From the NCBI GenBank assembly GCA_011774835.1, contig JAACAK010000046.1, positions 30,459 through 94,458 of the forward strand: a DNA stretch of 64,000 nt, in the 5' to 3' direction. Positions 23,704 through 33,366 of the stretch are shown piece by piece (positions within the stretch are counted from its first letter, which is position 1; each line of letters opens with the position of its first letter). Source of the DNA: Candidatus Kutchimonas denitrificans. Its GTDB lineage: Bacteria > Gemmatimonadota > Gemmatimonadetes > Palauibacterales > KS3-K002. A model generated the notes under the pieces. That model was not told where the DNA came from. It saw only the letters and a list, made by a program, of their open reading frames with translations, and did no database searches. A program made the position numbers and the translations under genes.

Positions 23704-25730
23704 GGTCGGAAGTCCGGCAGGCGCGGCGACGACACTTGCGGCACGGCCTGCTGCAGCTGGCGCTGCTGCTGGCGGTGGCGGGGATTCTCCTGCGCGCGTT
23801 CCAGCTCCAGGTGGTCCAGCACGATCATTGGGAGCAGCTGTCGCTCAGCCAGAACCAGCAGCGCATCCCGGTGGCGGCGCCGCGTGGAACGATCTACGAC
23901 CGGGAGGGCCGCGTGCTGGCGGTGGGTCGCACGACCTACGAGATCGCGGTGGCGACCAACGAGCTGACGAACCGCGAGGCGGCGGCCCGAGCCGTGCGAG
24001 AGGTGCTCGGCGTCCGGGCCGAAGTGGCTCGAGAGATCGTGAAAGGCGAGCGCCGCTGGATCCCCTTGCCCGGTCGGCATTCGGCGGTGAAGAAGGAAAC
24101 GCTCGAGGCGCGCATCGAGGGGGGCATCCATTTCACCCGGGTCGTGGACCGCTTCTATCCCCGAGGCCGGCTGGCCGCCGAGATCATCGGGCGCGTGGAC
24201 GCGGAGGGTCGGGGCCAGAGCGGGCTGGAGCTCGGGTTCGACTCGCTGCTCGCCGGTCAGCCCGGCGTGGCGTTGCGGCGACGGATCGCCGGCGGCGCGT
24301 CGACCGTCTGGGTGACCGAGGACCTGACGCCGCCTTCACCCGGCGGCGATCTCTACCTGACCATAGACGCCGAGATGCAGTCGATCGCCGAGTCGGTGCT
24401 GGAAGATGCCGTTCGCAACTCGGGCGCCGAGGGCGGCGACCTTCTGGTGGTCGATCCGAATACCGGCGAGCTGCTGGCGGCCGCCAGCCTGCGCGTCGGG
24501 CAGCCGCCGCACCTGGCGCACCTGGCGGCGGCCACCGAGCCGTTCGAGGCCGGTTCGACGCTGAAACCGTTTACCGCCGCGGCCCTTCTCGAGGAGGAGC
24601 TGGCGGGTTTATCCGATATCGTGGACACCGGCGCTGGGCTGTACCGCACCGCGGGGCGGACGATACATGATGAACATCCCCACGGAAGACTGAACCTGGC
24701 CCAGACCCTGACGGTCTCGAGCAACGTGGGCATGGCGATGTTCGCCGAGCGGTTGCCCACCGGGGTCCAGTTCAGTTACCTGCGCGATTTTGGCTTCGGA
24801 ACACCCACCGGCCTGACGTACCCTTCTGAATCCTCCGGTACTTTGCGTCGCCCGGCGGAGTGGTCAGCCCAGAGCCGTGCCTCACTCGCCATCGGTTACG
24901 AGGTCGCCGTCACGCCCCTGCAGCTGGCTATGGCGTACGCGACGATCGCCAATGGCGGCCTGCTGATGCGGCCGCAGCTGGTTCGCGAAGCGCGCGGCCC
25001 CGACGGCGCGACCCGTTGGGCGACGCGCCCCGAGCTGATCCGCCGTGTCATCAGCGGTGCGGTGGCCTCGGAGATTCGCGGCGTGCTGGCTCACGCGGTC
25101 ACCGAGGGGACGGGGCAGGGCGCCGGCGTTCGCGGCCTGAGCGTGGCGGGGAAGACAGGAACCGCCTGGCGTTTCGACCGCGAGCAGGGCTACGCGGGCG
25201 GAGCGTACACGGCATCGTTCGTCGGGCTTATCCCTTCGGACGATCCGCAGCTGGTCATTCTGGTCAAGCTCGACAAACCGAGCGGCGCGTACTACGGGGG
25301 AGCGACGGCCGCACCGGTCATGCGCTCCGCTCTGCGCGCCGCTCTCGCGGGAAGCTACTGGTCGGTGCCGCCGCTGATGGGGGAGCCGGAAATTCCGGAC
25401 AAACAGGCGGGAGTAACAGCGGGTCAGGCGCCGGCCAGTGGCCCCTACGTGTTCGCGCTCGACGCGCCGCTGATGCGGGCGCAGGGCGAAAACGATCGGC
25501 GACAGCTCGACGATGGAGCGACGGTCCCGAACGTCACGGGCCTGTCGTTCCGCGCGGCCGCGCACCGGCTGCACCGATCGGGGTGGCGTGTCATCGTGCA
25601 GGGAGGTGGACGTGTGGAATCGACGCGACCGCCGGTCGGCACCCGGCTGCGCCGGGGCGAGGCCGTGGTTCTTCTGGGCAGCGGTCGCAGTCCGCCTGAC
25701 AGGCCGACGAACGGATCGAGGCGACGGTGA
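23700..25730 (+). CDS. ftsI: septal peptidoglycan transpeptidase FtsI (PBP3) with PASTA domain
   Basis: A 676-aa class B penicillin-binding protein. One N-terminal membrane helix (about 16-34), a pedestal domain with APRGTIYDREGRVLA, and a transpeptidase domain with GSTLKPF (S286, K289), SSN (340-342) and KTGTA (485-489). A PASTA domain sits at the end (about 609-660, VPNVTGLSFRAAAHRLHRSG). It cross-links septal peptidoglycan together with FtsW. The PASTA module is common in Gram-positive PBPs and occurs in several didermic phyla; it makes this longer than E. coli FtsI (588 aa). Confidence 0.95.
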   Translation: MRSEVRQARRRHLRHGLLQLALLLAVAGILLRAFQLQVVQHDHWEQLSLSQNQQRIPVAAPRGTIYDREGRVLAVGRTTYEIAVATNELTNREAAARAVREVLGVRAEVAREIVKGERRWIPLPGRHSAVKKETLEARIEGGIHFTRVVDRFYPRGRLAAEIIGRVDAEGRGQSGLELGFDSLLAGQPGVALRRRIAGGASTVWVTEDLTPPSPGGDLYLTIDAEMQSIAESVLEDAVRNSGAEGGDLLVVDPNTGELLAAASLRVGQPPHLAHLAAATEPFEAGSTLKPFTAAALLEEELAGLSDIVDTGAGLYRTAGRTIHDEHPHGRLNLAQTLTVSSNVGMAMFAERLPTGVQFSYLRDFGFGTPTGLTYPSESSGTLRRPAEWSAQSRASLAIGYEVAVTPLQLAMAYATIANGGLLMRPQLVREARGPDGATRWATRPELIRRVISGAVASEIRGVLAHAVTEGTGQGAGVRGLSVAGKTGTAWRFDREQGYAGGAYTASFVGLIPSDDPQLVILVKLDKPSGAYYGGATAAPVMRSALRAALAGSYWSVPPLMGEPEIPDKQAGVTAGQAPASGPYVFALDAPLMRAQGENDRRQLDDGATVPNVTGLSFRAAAHRLHRSGWRVIVQGGGRVESTRPPVGTRLRRGEAVVLLGSGRSPPDRPTNGSRRR

Positions 25731-27187
25731 TTCCGATCCGCGTTGTTCTCGACCGTCTCGTCGCTCACGGCCTCCTGGCGTCACCCGGCCCGGAGACCGA
25801 TCGCGCCGTCACCGGGATCACCGACGACTCGCGAGCGGTCCGGGCCGGAGATCTCTATGTGGCCGTCAGGGGTTACGTACACGACGGCCATGACTATCTG
25901 AAGGACGCGGCTGAGGCAGGCGCGGTCGCCGCACTGGTCGAGACTCCCAACGCGGCCGTTCACCTGCCTCAGTTCCGCGTCACCGACGGACGGCGCGCCG
26001 CGGCGGTGGCGGCGTCCGTCGTTTTCGGTCATGGCGCCGGGGGACCGCGGCTGGTCGGTGTGACCGGCACCAACGGGAAGACGACCACCGTCCACATCGC
26101 CCGGCACCTGCTGTCGGCGTCCATGCCGACGGCGTCGATCGGCACGCTGGGCGTGGTGGACGCCGAGGGCCGACGAGAGGCGACGCAGCTGACCACGCCC
26201 GGGCCGGTGGACTTCCAGCGGCGGCTGGCGGCGCTTCGCGAGGGGGGCGCCGAATGCGTGGTGGCCGAGGTCTCTTCCCACGCGCTGACGCAGGGGCGCG
26301 TGGAAGGTGCGGCCTTCGAGGTGGCGGCTTTCACGAACCTGACTCGCGACCACCTCGACTACCACGCGGACGCCGACGCTTACCGGGCGGCGAAAGCCCG
26401 GTTGGCCGACCTGGTGACCGGCGACGGCACCCTGGTGGTCAACGCCGACGAGGCGGCCTGGGCCGACCTCCCCCGCGACCGACGCTGGATCCGCTTCGCT
26501 CTCGAGGCCGAGGCGGACTACCGTGCCCGCGAGATCGAGCTGGGACCTCACGGGTCTCGTTGGACCCTCTCGGCCCCCGATGTGGAGCTCGACGTCACGT
26601 TGCCGTTGCCCGGCGACTTCAACGTGGCGAACGCGCTGGCCGCGGTCGGCATCGCCCGGGCGTTCGGCCTCGACATCGGCGTGACCGCCGACCTGCTGGC
26701 GACGGTTCCGCCGGTGCCGGGCCGGCTGGAGGTGATCGCGTCTACCCCGCTGGTGATCCGGGACTACGCCCACACTCCGGAAGCCCTGCGTCGCGCCCTG
26801 GCCGCGCTGCGACCCGCGGTGGCCGGCCGGCTGATCGTGGTCTTCGGGTGCGGAGGCGATCGTGATGCCGGGAAACGGCCGCTGATGGGGCAGGCCGCCG
26901 TCGAAGGCGCCGACCACGCCATCGTCACCTCGGACAACCCGCGCCACGAGCCGCCCGACGCGATCATCGCCGACATCGTGCCGGGGATGGGCTCGGGGTC
27001 GTACGAGGTGATCGTGGATCGGCGCCGTGCCATCGCCCGCGCCCTAAAGTTGGCCGATGCCGGCGACGCCGTGCTGCTCGCCGGCAAGGGGCACGAGGAA
27101 TACCAGATCGTCGGTGACGAACGGCGGCCGTTCGATGAAGCCGTCTTGGTGGGCGAGCTGCTGGCGGAAAAGCGGGGGGACGCGTGA
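25727..27187 (+). CDS. murE: UDP-MurNAc-L-Ala-D-Glu:meso-DAP ligase
   Basis: A 486-aa Mur ligase. The N-terminal UDP-binding domain starts near ITDDSRAVRAGDLYVAVRG; the ATP site GVTGTNGKTTT is at about 111-121; the carbamylated-lysine region is YRAAKARLADL. The motif DNPRHEPP at about 403-410 is the signature of enzymes that add meso-diaminopimelate, so the peptidoglycan is probably of the DAP type. The gene overlaps ftsI by four bases and murF by a TGATG junction. Confidence 0.95.
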   Translation: MIPIRVVLDRLVAHGLLASPGPETDRAVTGITDDSRAVRAGDLYVAVRGYVHDGHDYLKDAAEAGAVAALVETPNAAVHLPQFRVTDGRRAAAVAASVVFGHGAGGPRLVGVTGTNGKTTTVHIARHLLSASMPTASIGTLGVVDAEGRREATQLTTPGPVDFQRRLAALREGGAECVVAEVSSHALTQGRVEGAAFEVAAFTNLTRDHLDYHADADAYRAAKARLADLVTGDGTLVVNADEAAWADLPRDRRWIRFALEAEADYRAREIELGPHGSRWTLSAPDVELDVTLPLPGDFNVANALAAVGIARAFGLDIGVTADLLATVPPVPGRLEVIASTPLVIRDYAHTPEALRRALAALRPAVAGRLIVVFGCGGDRDAGKRPLMGQAAVEGADHAIVTSDNPRHEPPDAIIADIVPGMGSGSYEVIVDRRRAIARALKLADAGDAVLLAGKGHEEYQIVGDERRPFDEAVLVGELLAEKRGDA

Positions 27188-28572
27188 TGTCCGGCTTCGT
27201 CTGGACCCGCGACCGGGTGCGGGCCGCCCTGGGCCTGCCGGAGGAGGGCGGCCCGGCGAAGGGGTACGCCGGGATCTCCACCGATACGCGGACCCTGGAG
27301 CCGGGCGAGCTGTTCGTGGCGCTGCCCGGTGCCCGCTTCGACGGTGCCGAGTTCGTCTCGGCGGCCATCGAGCGGGGCGCCGCGGGGGCGATCGCCCAGC
27401 GCCAGCTCGATGACGTTCCGGACGGGTTCGACTTCTTCCTGGTCGACGATGCCATCGAGGCGCTGGGCCGGCTGGCGGGTGAGCGCCGCCGGGAGATCGA
27501 TCCGACCGTGGTCGCGATAACGGGGACCAGCGGCAAGACGACGACGCGGGAGTTGACCGCGGGGGCGCTGGGCGATGGGGCCTACGCCAGCCCGGCGAAC
27601 TTCAACAACCGGGTCGGCCTGCCGCTGTCGATTCTGCGCGCCCCGGCCGATGCGGGGATCTGGATCCTCGAGCTGGCGTCGAACCAGCCGGGCGAGATCG
27701 CGGCGCTGGGCGCGGTGGCGGAGCCCGACATCGCCGTGATCACTTCGGTGAGCGAGGGTCACCTCGAGGGGTTGGGCGACCTCCAGGGCGTGCTGGCCGA
27801 GAAGCTGTCGCTGCTCCGGTCGCTGCGTGACGGTGGCGTCGCACTGGTCGCCGACGAGCCGCCGGACCTGCCGCGAGCCGCCGGGGAAGTCTGGCCGGAC
27901 GTCAGGACCGTGGGGCTCGGTCCGACGGCCGACGAACGGCCCGAGCGCTGGTCGATGAGCGAGCGAGGCGTCGCCTGGCGCTGGCACGACGTCGACTTCG
28001 AGCTTCACGGCTTCGGGTCGCATCTGATCCGCAATGCCCTCTTCGCCTGCTGCGTTGCGCATCTCCTGGGCATCGAGCCGGAAGATGCGGCCCGAAGGCT
28101 CGGCGATGTCGAGCTGCCGCCCATGCGGGGCGAGGTCCGTCGTCTCGACGGGCTCACGTTGCTGATCGATTGCTACAACGCGAACCCGGCATCGTTTCGG
28201 GCAGCGATCGATGGGCTGGACGCGCTGGCCGCCGGTCGCCGTCGGGCCGTGCTGGCGGGCACCATGCTCGAGCTGGGCGGCCGCTCGGAGACGCTGCACC
28301 GTCAGGTGGCGCGTTGGATGATCGAGGCTGACATCGAGCTGATCGCCGCCATCGGCGAGTTCCGCGAGGCGTTCGCGAAGATAGACAGGGACGGCCTCAT
28401 CCTCGAATCGGATCTGGAGACCGCCTATCGCCGCCTGGCCGACGAGCTGAGCGGCGACGAGGCGGTGCTGATCAAGGCATCGCGCGGTATGAAGTTCGAG
28501 CGGGCGGTGGAGATGTTCCAGCGGGACTTCGGCACCGACCGAGGATCGAGCGAGACGAGAACACGAGGCTAG
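27187..28572 (+). CDS. murF: UDP-MurNAc-tripeptide--D-Ala-D-Ala ligase
   Basis: A 461-aa Mur ligase that adds the D-Ala-D-Ala dipeptide to the UDP-MurNAc tripeptide. ATP site AITGTSGKTTTRE, then ANFNNRVGLPLSIL, a MurF hallmark, and LIDCYNANPASFRAAID, another. The start at the ATG overlapping the murE stop is preferred over the GTG three bases earlier. No ddl gene for the dipeptide is in this cluster, although alr for D-alanine lies at 50325-51491. Confidence 0.95.
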   Translation: MSGFVWTRDRVRAALGLPEEGGPAKGYAGISTDTRTLEPGELFVALPGARFDGAEFVSAAIERGAAGAIAQRQLDDVPDGFDFFLVDDAIEALGRLAGERRREIDPTVVAITGTSGKTTTRELTAGALGDGAYASPANFNNRVGLPLSILRAPADAGIWILELASNQPGEIAALGAVAEPDIAVITSVSEGHLEGLGDLQGVLAEKLSLLRSLRDGGVALVADEPPDLPRAAGEVWPDVRTVGLGPTADERPERWSMSERGVAWRWHDVDFELHGFGSHLIRNALFACCVAHLLGIEPEDAARRLGDVELPPMRGEVRRLDGLTLLIDCYNANPASFRAAIDGLDALAAGRRRAVLAGTMLELGGRSETLHRQVARWMIEADIELIAAIGEFREAFAKIDRDGLILESDLETAYRRLADELSGDEAVLIKASRGMKFERAVEMFQRDFGTDRGSSETRTRG

Positions 28573-28582
28573 CGAGGAGAAA

Positions 28583-29689
28583 GTGCTCTACGAGTTTCTG
28601 TTTCCCCTGGCTGACAAGCACATCGTCTTCAACCTGTTCCAGTACATCACGTTCAGGGCGGGCGGTGCCATGGTCACCGCCCTGCTGATCGCGTTCATCC
28701 TGGGGCCGCCCATCCTGCGCTGGCTGAACCGGCAAGAGGTTGGCCAGGTGATCCGATTGGACGGCCCGCACGCCCATCTGGCCAAGGCCGGGACGCCCAC
28801 CATGGGCGGCCTGATCATTCTGGCGGCCGTGGTGATACCGACCGTGCTCTGGGCGCGTCTCGACAACGCTTACCTGCTCATCGCCCTCGGCGTCACCGCC
28901 GCCATGGGGGCCCTCGGTTTCGTCGACGACTATCTGAAGGTGGTCCAGCGTGAATCGCGGGGTCTGGTGGCCCGCTACAAGTTCGTTGGCCAGTTCCTGC
29001 TGGGGCTGACTCTGGGCTACGTCATCTGGCGCTACCCGCTCAGCGAGTACCAGGTCAACCACACGATGCTGCCCTTCTTCAAGGAATGGCGGCTGGTCAT
29101 TTGGGCGCCGTTCTTCCTCCCGTTCGTCGCCATCGTGGTGAGCGGCAGCGCCAACGCCGTCAACCTGACCGACGGCCTCGACGGGCTGGCCGCCGGCCTC
29201 TGCTCGATCGCCGGCGGAACGTTCGGCGTCTTCGCCTATCTCATCGGACGGGTCGACACGTCGGACTACTTGGGTCTTTTCTACCTGCCGGGCGTGGGCG
29301 AGCTCTCGGTCTTCTGCGCCGCGTTGGCCGGCGGTGCGCTGGGGTTCCTGTGGTTCAACAGCCATCCCGCCGAGGTGTTCATGGGCGACACCGGCTCGCT
29401 GGCCCTGGGCGGCGCGCTGGGGACCGTGGCCGTGCTGATCAAGGGCGAGTTCCTGCTCCTGATCATCGGCGCCGTCTTCGTGGCCGAGGCGCTGTCGGTC
29501 ATCCTGCAGACCAGCTGGTTCAAGTACACCCGCAAGCGCTACGGGGAGGGCCGGCGCGTCTTTCGGATGGCCCCGCTGCATCATCACTTCGAGCAGCTGG
29601 GCTGGTCCGAATCGAAGGTGGTCGTGCGCTTCTGGATCGTGGGCGTGATGGCCGCACTTATCGCCCTGAGCACGCTGAAGATACGATGA
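28583..29689 (+). CDS. mraY: phospho-MurNAc-pentapeptide translocase MraY
   Basis: A 368-aa integral membrane enzyme with about ten hydrophobic helices that links phospho-MurNAc-pentapeptide to undecaprenyl phosphate, giving lipid I. Signatures: GTPTMGG, the first aspartate pair FVDDYLKV, the motif AVNLTDGLDGLA with the catalytic aspartates, GDTGSLALGG, and FRMAPLHHHFE near the end. The GTG start follows GAGGAG. It overlaps murD by four bases. Confidence 0.97.
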   Translation: MLYEFLFPLADKHIVFNLFQYITFRAGGAMVTALLIAFILGPPILRWLNRQEVGQVIRLDGPHAHLAKAGTPTMGGLIILAAVVIPTVLWARLDNAYLLIALGVTAAMGALGFVDDYLKVVQRESRGLVARYKFVGQFLLGLTLGYVIWRYPLSEYQVNHTMLPFFKEWRLVIWAPFFLPFVAIVVSGSANAVNLTDGLDGLAAGLCSIAGGTFGVFAYLIGRVDTSDYLGLFYLPGVGELSVFCAALAGGALGFLWFNSHPAEVFMGDTGSLALGGALGTVAVLIKGEFLLLIIGAVFVAEALSVILQTSWFKYTRKRYGEGRRVFRMAPLHHHFEQLGWSESKVVVRFWIVGVMAALIALSTLKIR

Positions 29690-31071
29690 TGAAGAACGGA
29701 GCGAACGTCTGGTCCGAGCGCCGCGTCGGCGTGCTGGGGCTGGGTCGCAGCGGCCGGGCCGCCACCCGGCTGCTCGCCGGGGCCGGGGCGGAGGTCTACG
29801 CCAGCGACAGGGCATACTCTGCCGAGCTGCGGGCCTGGGGCGACAAGATCAGCGCTCCCCGGGTCGAGGTGGAGCTGGGTGGGCACGACGTGGCGCGGCT
29901 CGAGACATGTGACGTCCTGGTGGTCAGTCCCGGGATCGCGCCGACCGCCGACGTCCTGCAGTCGCCCGAGGTGCGGGGGATCCCTCTCATCTCGGAGATC
30001 GAGCTGGCCTACGGGTTCATCGACGCGCCGCTCATCGCGGTGACGGGGACCAACGGCAAGACGACGACCACGGCGTGGATCGGCTCGCTGCTGCAGCGGG
30101 CAGGCCTGAGGGTGGGCGTGGGCGGCAACATCGGGCTGGCGCTCTCGGAGCTCGCGGCCGAAGCGGTGGACTACGAGTGGATCGTGGTCGAGGTCAGCTC
30201 GTTCCAGCTGGTCTACACCCGAAGCTTCAAGCCGGCGGTCGGCGTCCTGCTGAACCTCTATCCCGACCACATCGACTGGCACGGGACCGAGGCGGAGTAC
30301 TACGCGGCCAAGCGGCGCCTGTTCGAGAACGCCGACGCCGACAGCCGCTGGGTGCTGAACGGTGAAGACAGCAAGGTGCTGGATCTGGCCGCCGGTCAGC
30401 CCGGGACCGCCCGCCACTTTCGCGTGGAATCGCCGCTGGCCAACGGCGTGGACGGCGCGTACCTGGCGCCGGACGGCATGCTGGTGATGCGGATCGCGGG
30501 GCAGGAGATCGAGCTCGTCGCCGCCGACGGGCTGAAGACGCTGGGCCTGCACAACGTGGCCAACGCGCTGGCCAGCAGCATCGCCGCCAGCTACGCCCAG
30601 GTCCCGACCGAGGCGATCCGCGACGGGCTGCGCGACTTCGAGCCGTTGCCGCATCGGCTGCAGCCGGTTGCCGAGACGGACGGCGTACTATTCATCAACG
30701 ATTCGAAGGCGACGAACGTCGCCTCGGCGCGCGTGGCGCTCCGTGCCATGGATCGGCCGGTCGTGCTGCTGCTGGGCGGCCGCGCCAAGGGCGAGAGCTT
30801 CGCGTCGCTGATCCCCGAGATGAAGGGACGGGTACGGTCGGTCATTGCGTTCGGCGAGGCCGGCGAACGGGTCGAGGCGGAGTTGGACGACGCGGTGGCC
30901 GTGATTCGGGTTCAGGACGGGTTTGCCGATGCCGTGCGGGCGGCGGCGGAGTCGGCCCGGCCGGGTGACGTGGTTCTCCTGGCTCCCGCGTGCGCCAGCT
31001 TCGACATGTTTCGCGACTATGAGGAGCGCGGCGCGCGGTTCGCCGAGCTGGCAAGGCAGTTGGTGGCATGA
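29686..31071 (+). CDS. murD: UDP-MurNAc-L-alanine:D-glutamate ligase
   Basis: A 461-aa Mur ligase. An N-terminal nucleotide-binding domain begins VGVLGLGRSGRAATRLL; the ATP site is AVTGTNGKTTTT; NLYPDHIDWHG is the central domain signature; FINDSKATNVASARVAL and LLLGGRAKGESF belong to the C-terminal domain. It adds D-glutamate to UDP-MurNAc-L-Ala. Two adjacent ATGs (29686 and 29689) are possible starts; the first overlaps the mraY stop. Confidence 0.96.
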   Translation: MMKNGANVWSERRVGVLGLGRSGRAATRLLAGAGAEVYASDRAYSAELRAWGDKISAPRVEVELGGHDVARLETCDVLVVSPGIAPTADVLQSPEVRGIPLISEIELAYGFIDAPLIAVTGTNGKTTTTAWIGSLLQRAGLRVGVGGNIGLALSELAAEAVDYEWIVVEVSSFQLVYTRSFKPAVGVLLNLYPDHIDWHGTEAEYYAAKRRLFENADADSRWVLNGEDSKVLDLAAGQPGTARHFRVESPLANGVDGAYLAPDGMLVMRIAGQEIELVAADGLKTLGLHNVANALASSIAASYAQVPTEAIRDGLRDFEPLPHRLQPVAETDGVLFINDSKATNVASARVALRAMDRPVVLLLGGRAKGESFASLIPEMKGRVRSVIAFGEAGERVEAELDDAVAVIRVQDGFADAVRAAAESARPGDVVLLAPACASFDMFRDYEERGARFAELARQLVA

Positions 31072-32213
31072 GGGATCTCGTGGGCGCGGTGACGGTCGAC
31101 GCCTATGTGCCCGCCGCGGGCAGTGCGCGGCGCGATGCGGGTGCGTTGCTGGCGGTGGCCATCTTCCTGGTCCTCGTCGGTCTGCTCACGGTCTACAGCT
31201 CCAGCTCGTTCTCTGCCCAGCGGGAGGGGCTGCCCGACCACTTCTTCCTGCGGCAGCAGGCCAGCCGGGCGCTGGTCGGGCTCATCGCCCTCTACGTCCT
31301 GGCCCGGGTCGATTATCGCGTCTACCGGCCGCTGGCCTGGCCGCTCCTCGGTGCGACCGTGCTGGCGCTGCTCCTGCTGGTGCTGCCGGGCACCGAGGCG
31401 ATCGCGCCGCCGCGGAACGGGGCGCGCCGCTGGCTGGAGCTGGGCGTGAGCGTGCAGCCGTCGGAGATCGCCAAGCTGACCATGGTCATCTGGGCGGCGG
31501 CCCTGGCGGTGAAGAAAGGCGAGCGGCTACGCAGCCTGCGCTGGGGGCTGGCGGCGTACGGCGTCATCTGCGCCGTGGTCGGCTTTCTGATCATGCTGGA
31601 GCCGGATCTGTCGTCGGTGGCGCTGATCGGACTGCTCTGCGCCATCGTGCTGTTCGCGGCGGGCGCGCGCATCGGCCACTTCATCCTGATCGGCCTCGCC
31701 GCCGTCCCGATCTTCTGGGAGGTGATCCGCTCGGCCAGCTACCGGGTGGCCCGGCTGGTCACGTTCCTGAACGTCGGCTCGGACCCGCAGGGCGCCGGCT
31801 ACCAGCTCCACCAGTCGCTGATCGCCGTCGGCTCCGGCGGAATGTTCGGAGTGGGGTACGGCGAGAGCACGCAGAAGTTCTTTCTGCCGGAGCCGCACAA
31901 CGATTTCGCCTTCGCGATCGTGGCGGAGGAGTGGGGGCTGATCGGCGTGACGGCGGTGGCGATCGCGGTCGCCCTGATCGGATTTCTCGGTCTGAGGATC
32001 GCGCGGCGTGCCCCGGACGCTTTCGGCTTTCTGTTGGCGGTGGGGCTGACGGCGCTGATCGTGGTGAGCGCTCTGATACACATGTGCGTGACGATGGCCC
32101 TGCTGCCGACCACCGGCATCACGCTGCCGTTCATCAGCTACGGCGGCTCGAGCCTGGTGGTGTCGCTGGCGGCGGTGGGGATGCTCTTGAACATAGGAAG
32201 TTGGCGAGCCTGA
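31068..32213 (+). CDS. ftsW: septal peptidoglycan glycosyltransferase FtsW
   Basis: A 381-aa SEDS protein with about ten membrane helices, which polymerises glycan strands at the septum with FtsI. Signatures: LLTVYSSSSF in the first helix, GARRWLELG-VQPSEIAKL, EPDLSS, LPEPHNDFAFAIVAEEWG, and ITLPFISYGGSSL. Between murD and murG in the canonical dcw order, FtsW is preferred over RodA. It overlaps murD by four bases. Confidence 0.95.
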   Translation: MRDLVGAVTVDAYVPAAGSARRDAGALLAVAIFLVLVGLLTVYSSSSFSAQREGLPDHFFLRQQASRALVGLIALYVLARVDYRVYRPLAWPLLGATVLALLLLVLPGTEAIAPPRNGARRWLELGVSVQPSEIAKLTMVIWAAALAVKKGERLRSLRWGLAAYGVICAVVGFLIMLEPDLSSVALIGLLCAIVLFAAGARIGHFILIGLAAVPIFWEVIRSASYRVARLVTFLNVGSDPQGAGYQLHQSLIAVGSGGMFGVGYGESTQKFFLPEPHNDFAFAIVAEEWGLIGVTAVAIAVALIGFLGLRIARRAPDAFGFLLAVGLTALIVVSALIHMCVTMALLPTTGITLPFISYGGSSLVVSLAAVGMLLNIGSWRA

Positions 32214-32217
32214 CGAC

Positions 32218-33366
32218 GTGGACCACCGTGCGATCATCGCGGGCGGTGGAACGGGCGGGCACCTGTACCCGGCCCTCAACCTGGCGGAGGCGCTCGCGCG
32301 CCGCGCCAAAAGAGGGGGAGAATCGATCGATGTCTTGCTGGTCGGAGCGCAGCGGGGAGTGGAGGCGCGGGTTCTCGCCGAGCGCGGCGTACCGCACCGG
32401 CTGCTGCCACTCGAGCCGATCCACCGGTCTCGGCCGTGGCGCAACTGGCGGCTGGTCCCGTCGGCTTTCGCCAGCAGCCGCGCGATCCTGCGGCTGTTCC
32501 GGGAGTTCGAGCCCGATCTCGTCGTGGGCACCGGCGGCTATGCCGCGGGGCCCGTAGTGGCCTGGGCGCTCCTGCGGGGGCTGCCCACAGCGATACAGGA
32601 GCAGAACAGCTATCCGGGTCTGACGACCCGCTGGTTGGCACCGTACGTGGATCAAATACACCTGGGATATGGGGAGGCGATGAGGATGTTGTGGCCAGGT
32701 CCAAACACCGATGTTCGAGTTCATGGCAACCCGATCCGCTGGCCTGAAGAGAGGCCGCACCCGGAAGTCGTAAGGCAGGAGTTCGGGCTCGGGCCCGGAC
32801 GCGTCGTGCTGGTGATCGGCGGCAGCCAGGGCGCCGCGCCGCTGAACGAAGCGCTACTCGCCGCGCTGGGCGTGATGAACGCCGGGCGCTTGCCGCCGTT
32901 GCCGGCGGACGCGCAGCTGCTCTGGGCGACGGGCCCCGCTCACTTCAAGGAAGTGCGTCGCCGGCTGGAGCCGTTGCGTGGCCGGGTCGCCGTCCGAACC
33001 GTCCCGTACATCTCGGAGGTCGAGCGGGCGCTATCGATCACGTCCCTGGCCGTATCCCGGGCGGGCGCGCTGGCCCTCTCGGAGCTGTGCGCCTGGGGCG
33101 TCCCATCGGTGCTGGTGCCGCTGCCGCACGCGGCAGCCGACCACCAGCGGATGAACGCCCGGTCGCTGGCCGCGGACGGGGCGGCGGTGGTGGTCGAGGA
33201 GCGGGACATGCGGAACGACCCCGGATCCCTGTGGCAAACCATCGTTCACCTGCTGCAGGGCGCCACCTTGCTGGAGGAGATGGGCGCCGCCTCTCAGGCG
33301 CGCGGCCGACCGAGAGCGGCCGATGCCATCGCCGACGACCTGTGGCGTCTGATGGAGGATCGTTGA
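32218..33366 (+). CDS. murG: UDP-GlcNAc:lipid I N-acetylglucosaminyltransferase MurG
   Basis: A 382-aa GT-B glycosyltransferase that makes lipid II on the inner face of the membrane. Signatures: IIAGGGTGGHLYPALNLAEAL, GTGGYAAGPVV, QEQNSYPGLTTRWLA, HGNPIR, LVIGGSQGAAPLN, and the acceptor region SRAGALALSEL with HAAADHQRMNA. The GTG start has no strong ribosome-binding site but lies four bases after ftsW, so re-initiation is likely. Confidence 0.96.
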   Translation: MDHRAIIAGGGTGGHLYPALNLAEALARRAKRGGESIDVLLVGAQRGVEARVLAERGVPHRLLPLEPIHRSRPWRNWRLVPSAFASSRAILRLFREFEPDLVVGTGGYAAGPVVAWALLRGLPTAIQEQNSYPGLTTRWLAPYVDQIHLGYGEAMRMLWPGPNTDVRVHGNPIRWPEERPHPEVVRQEFGLGPGRVVLVIGGSQGAAPLNEALLAALGVMNAGRLPPLPADAQLLWATGPAHFKEVRRRLEPLRGRVAVRTVPYISEVERALSITSLAVSRAGALALSELCAWGVPSVLVPLPHAAADHQRMNARSLAADGAAVVVEERDMRNDPGSLWQTIVHLLQGATLLEEMGAASQARGRPRAADAIADDLWRLMEDR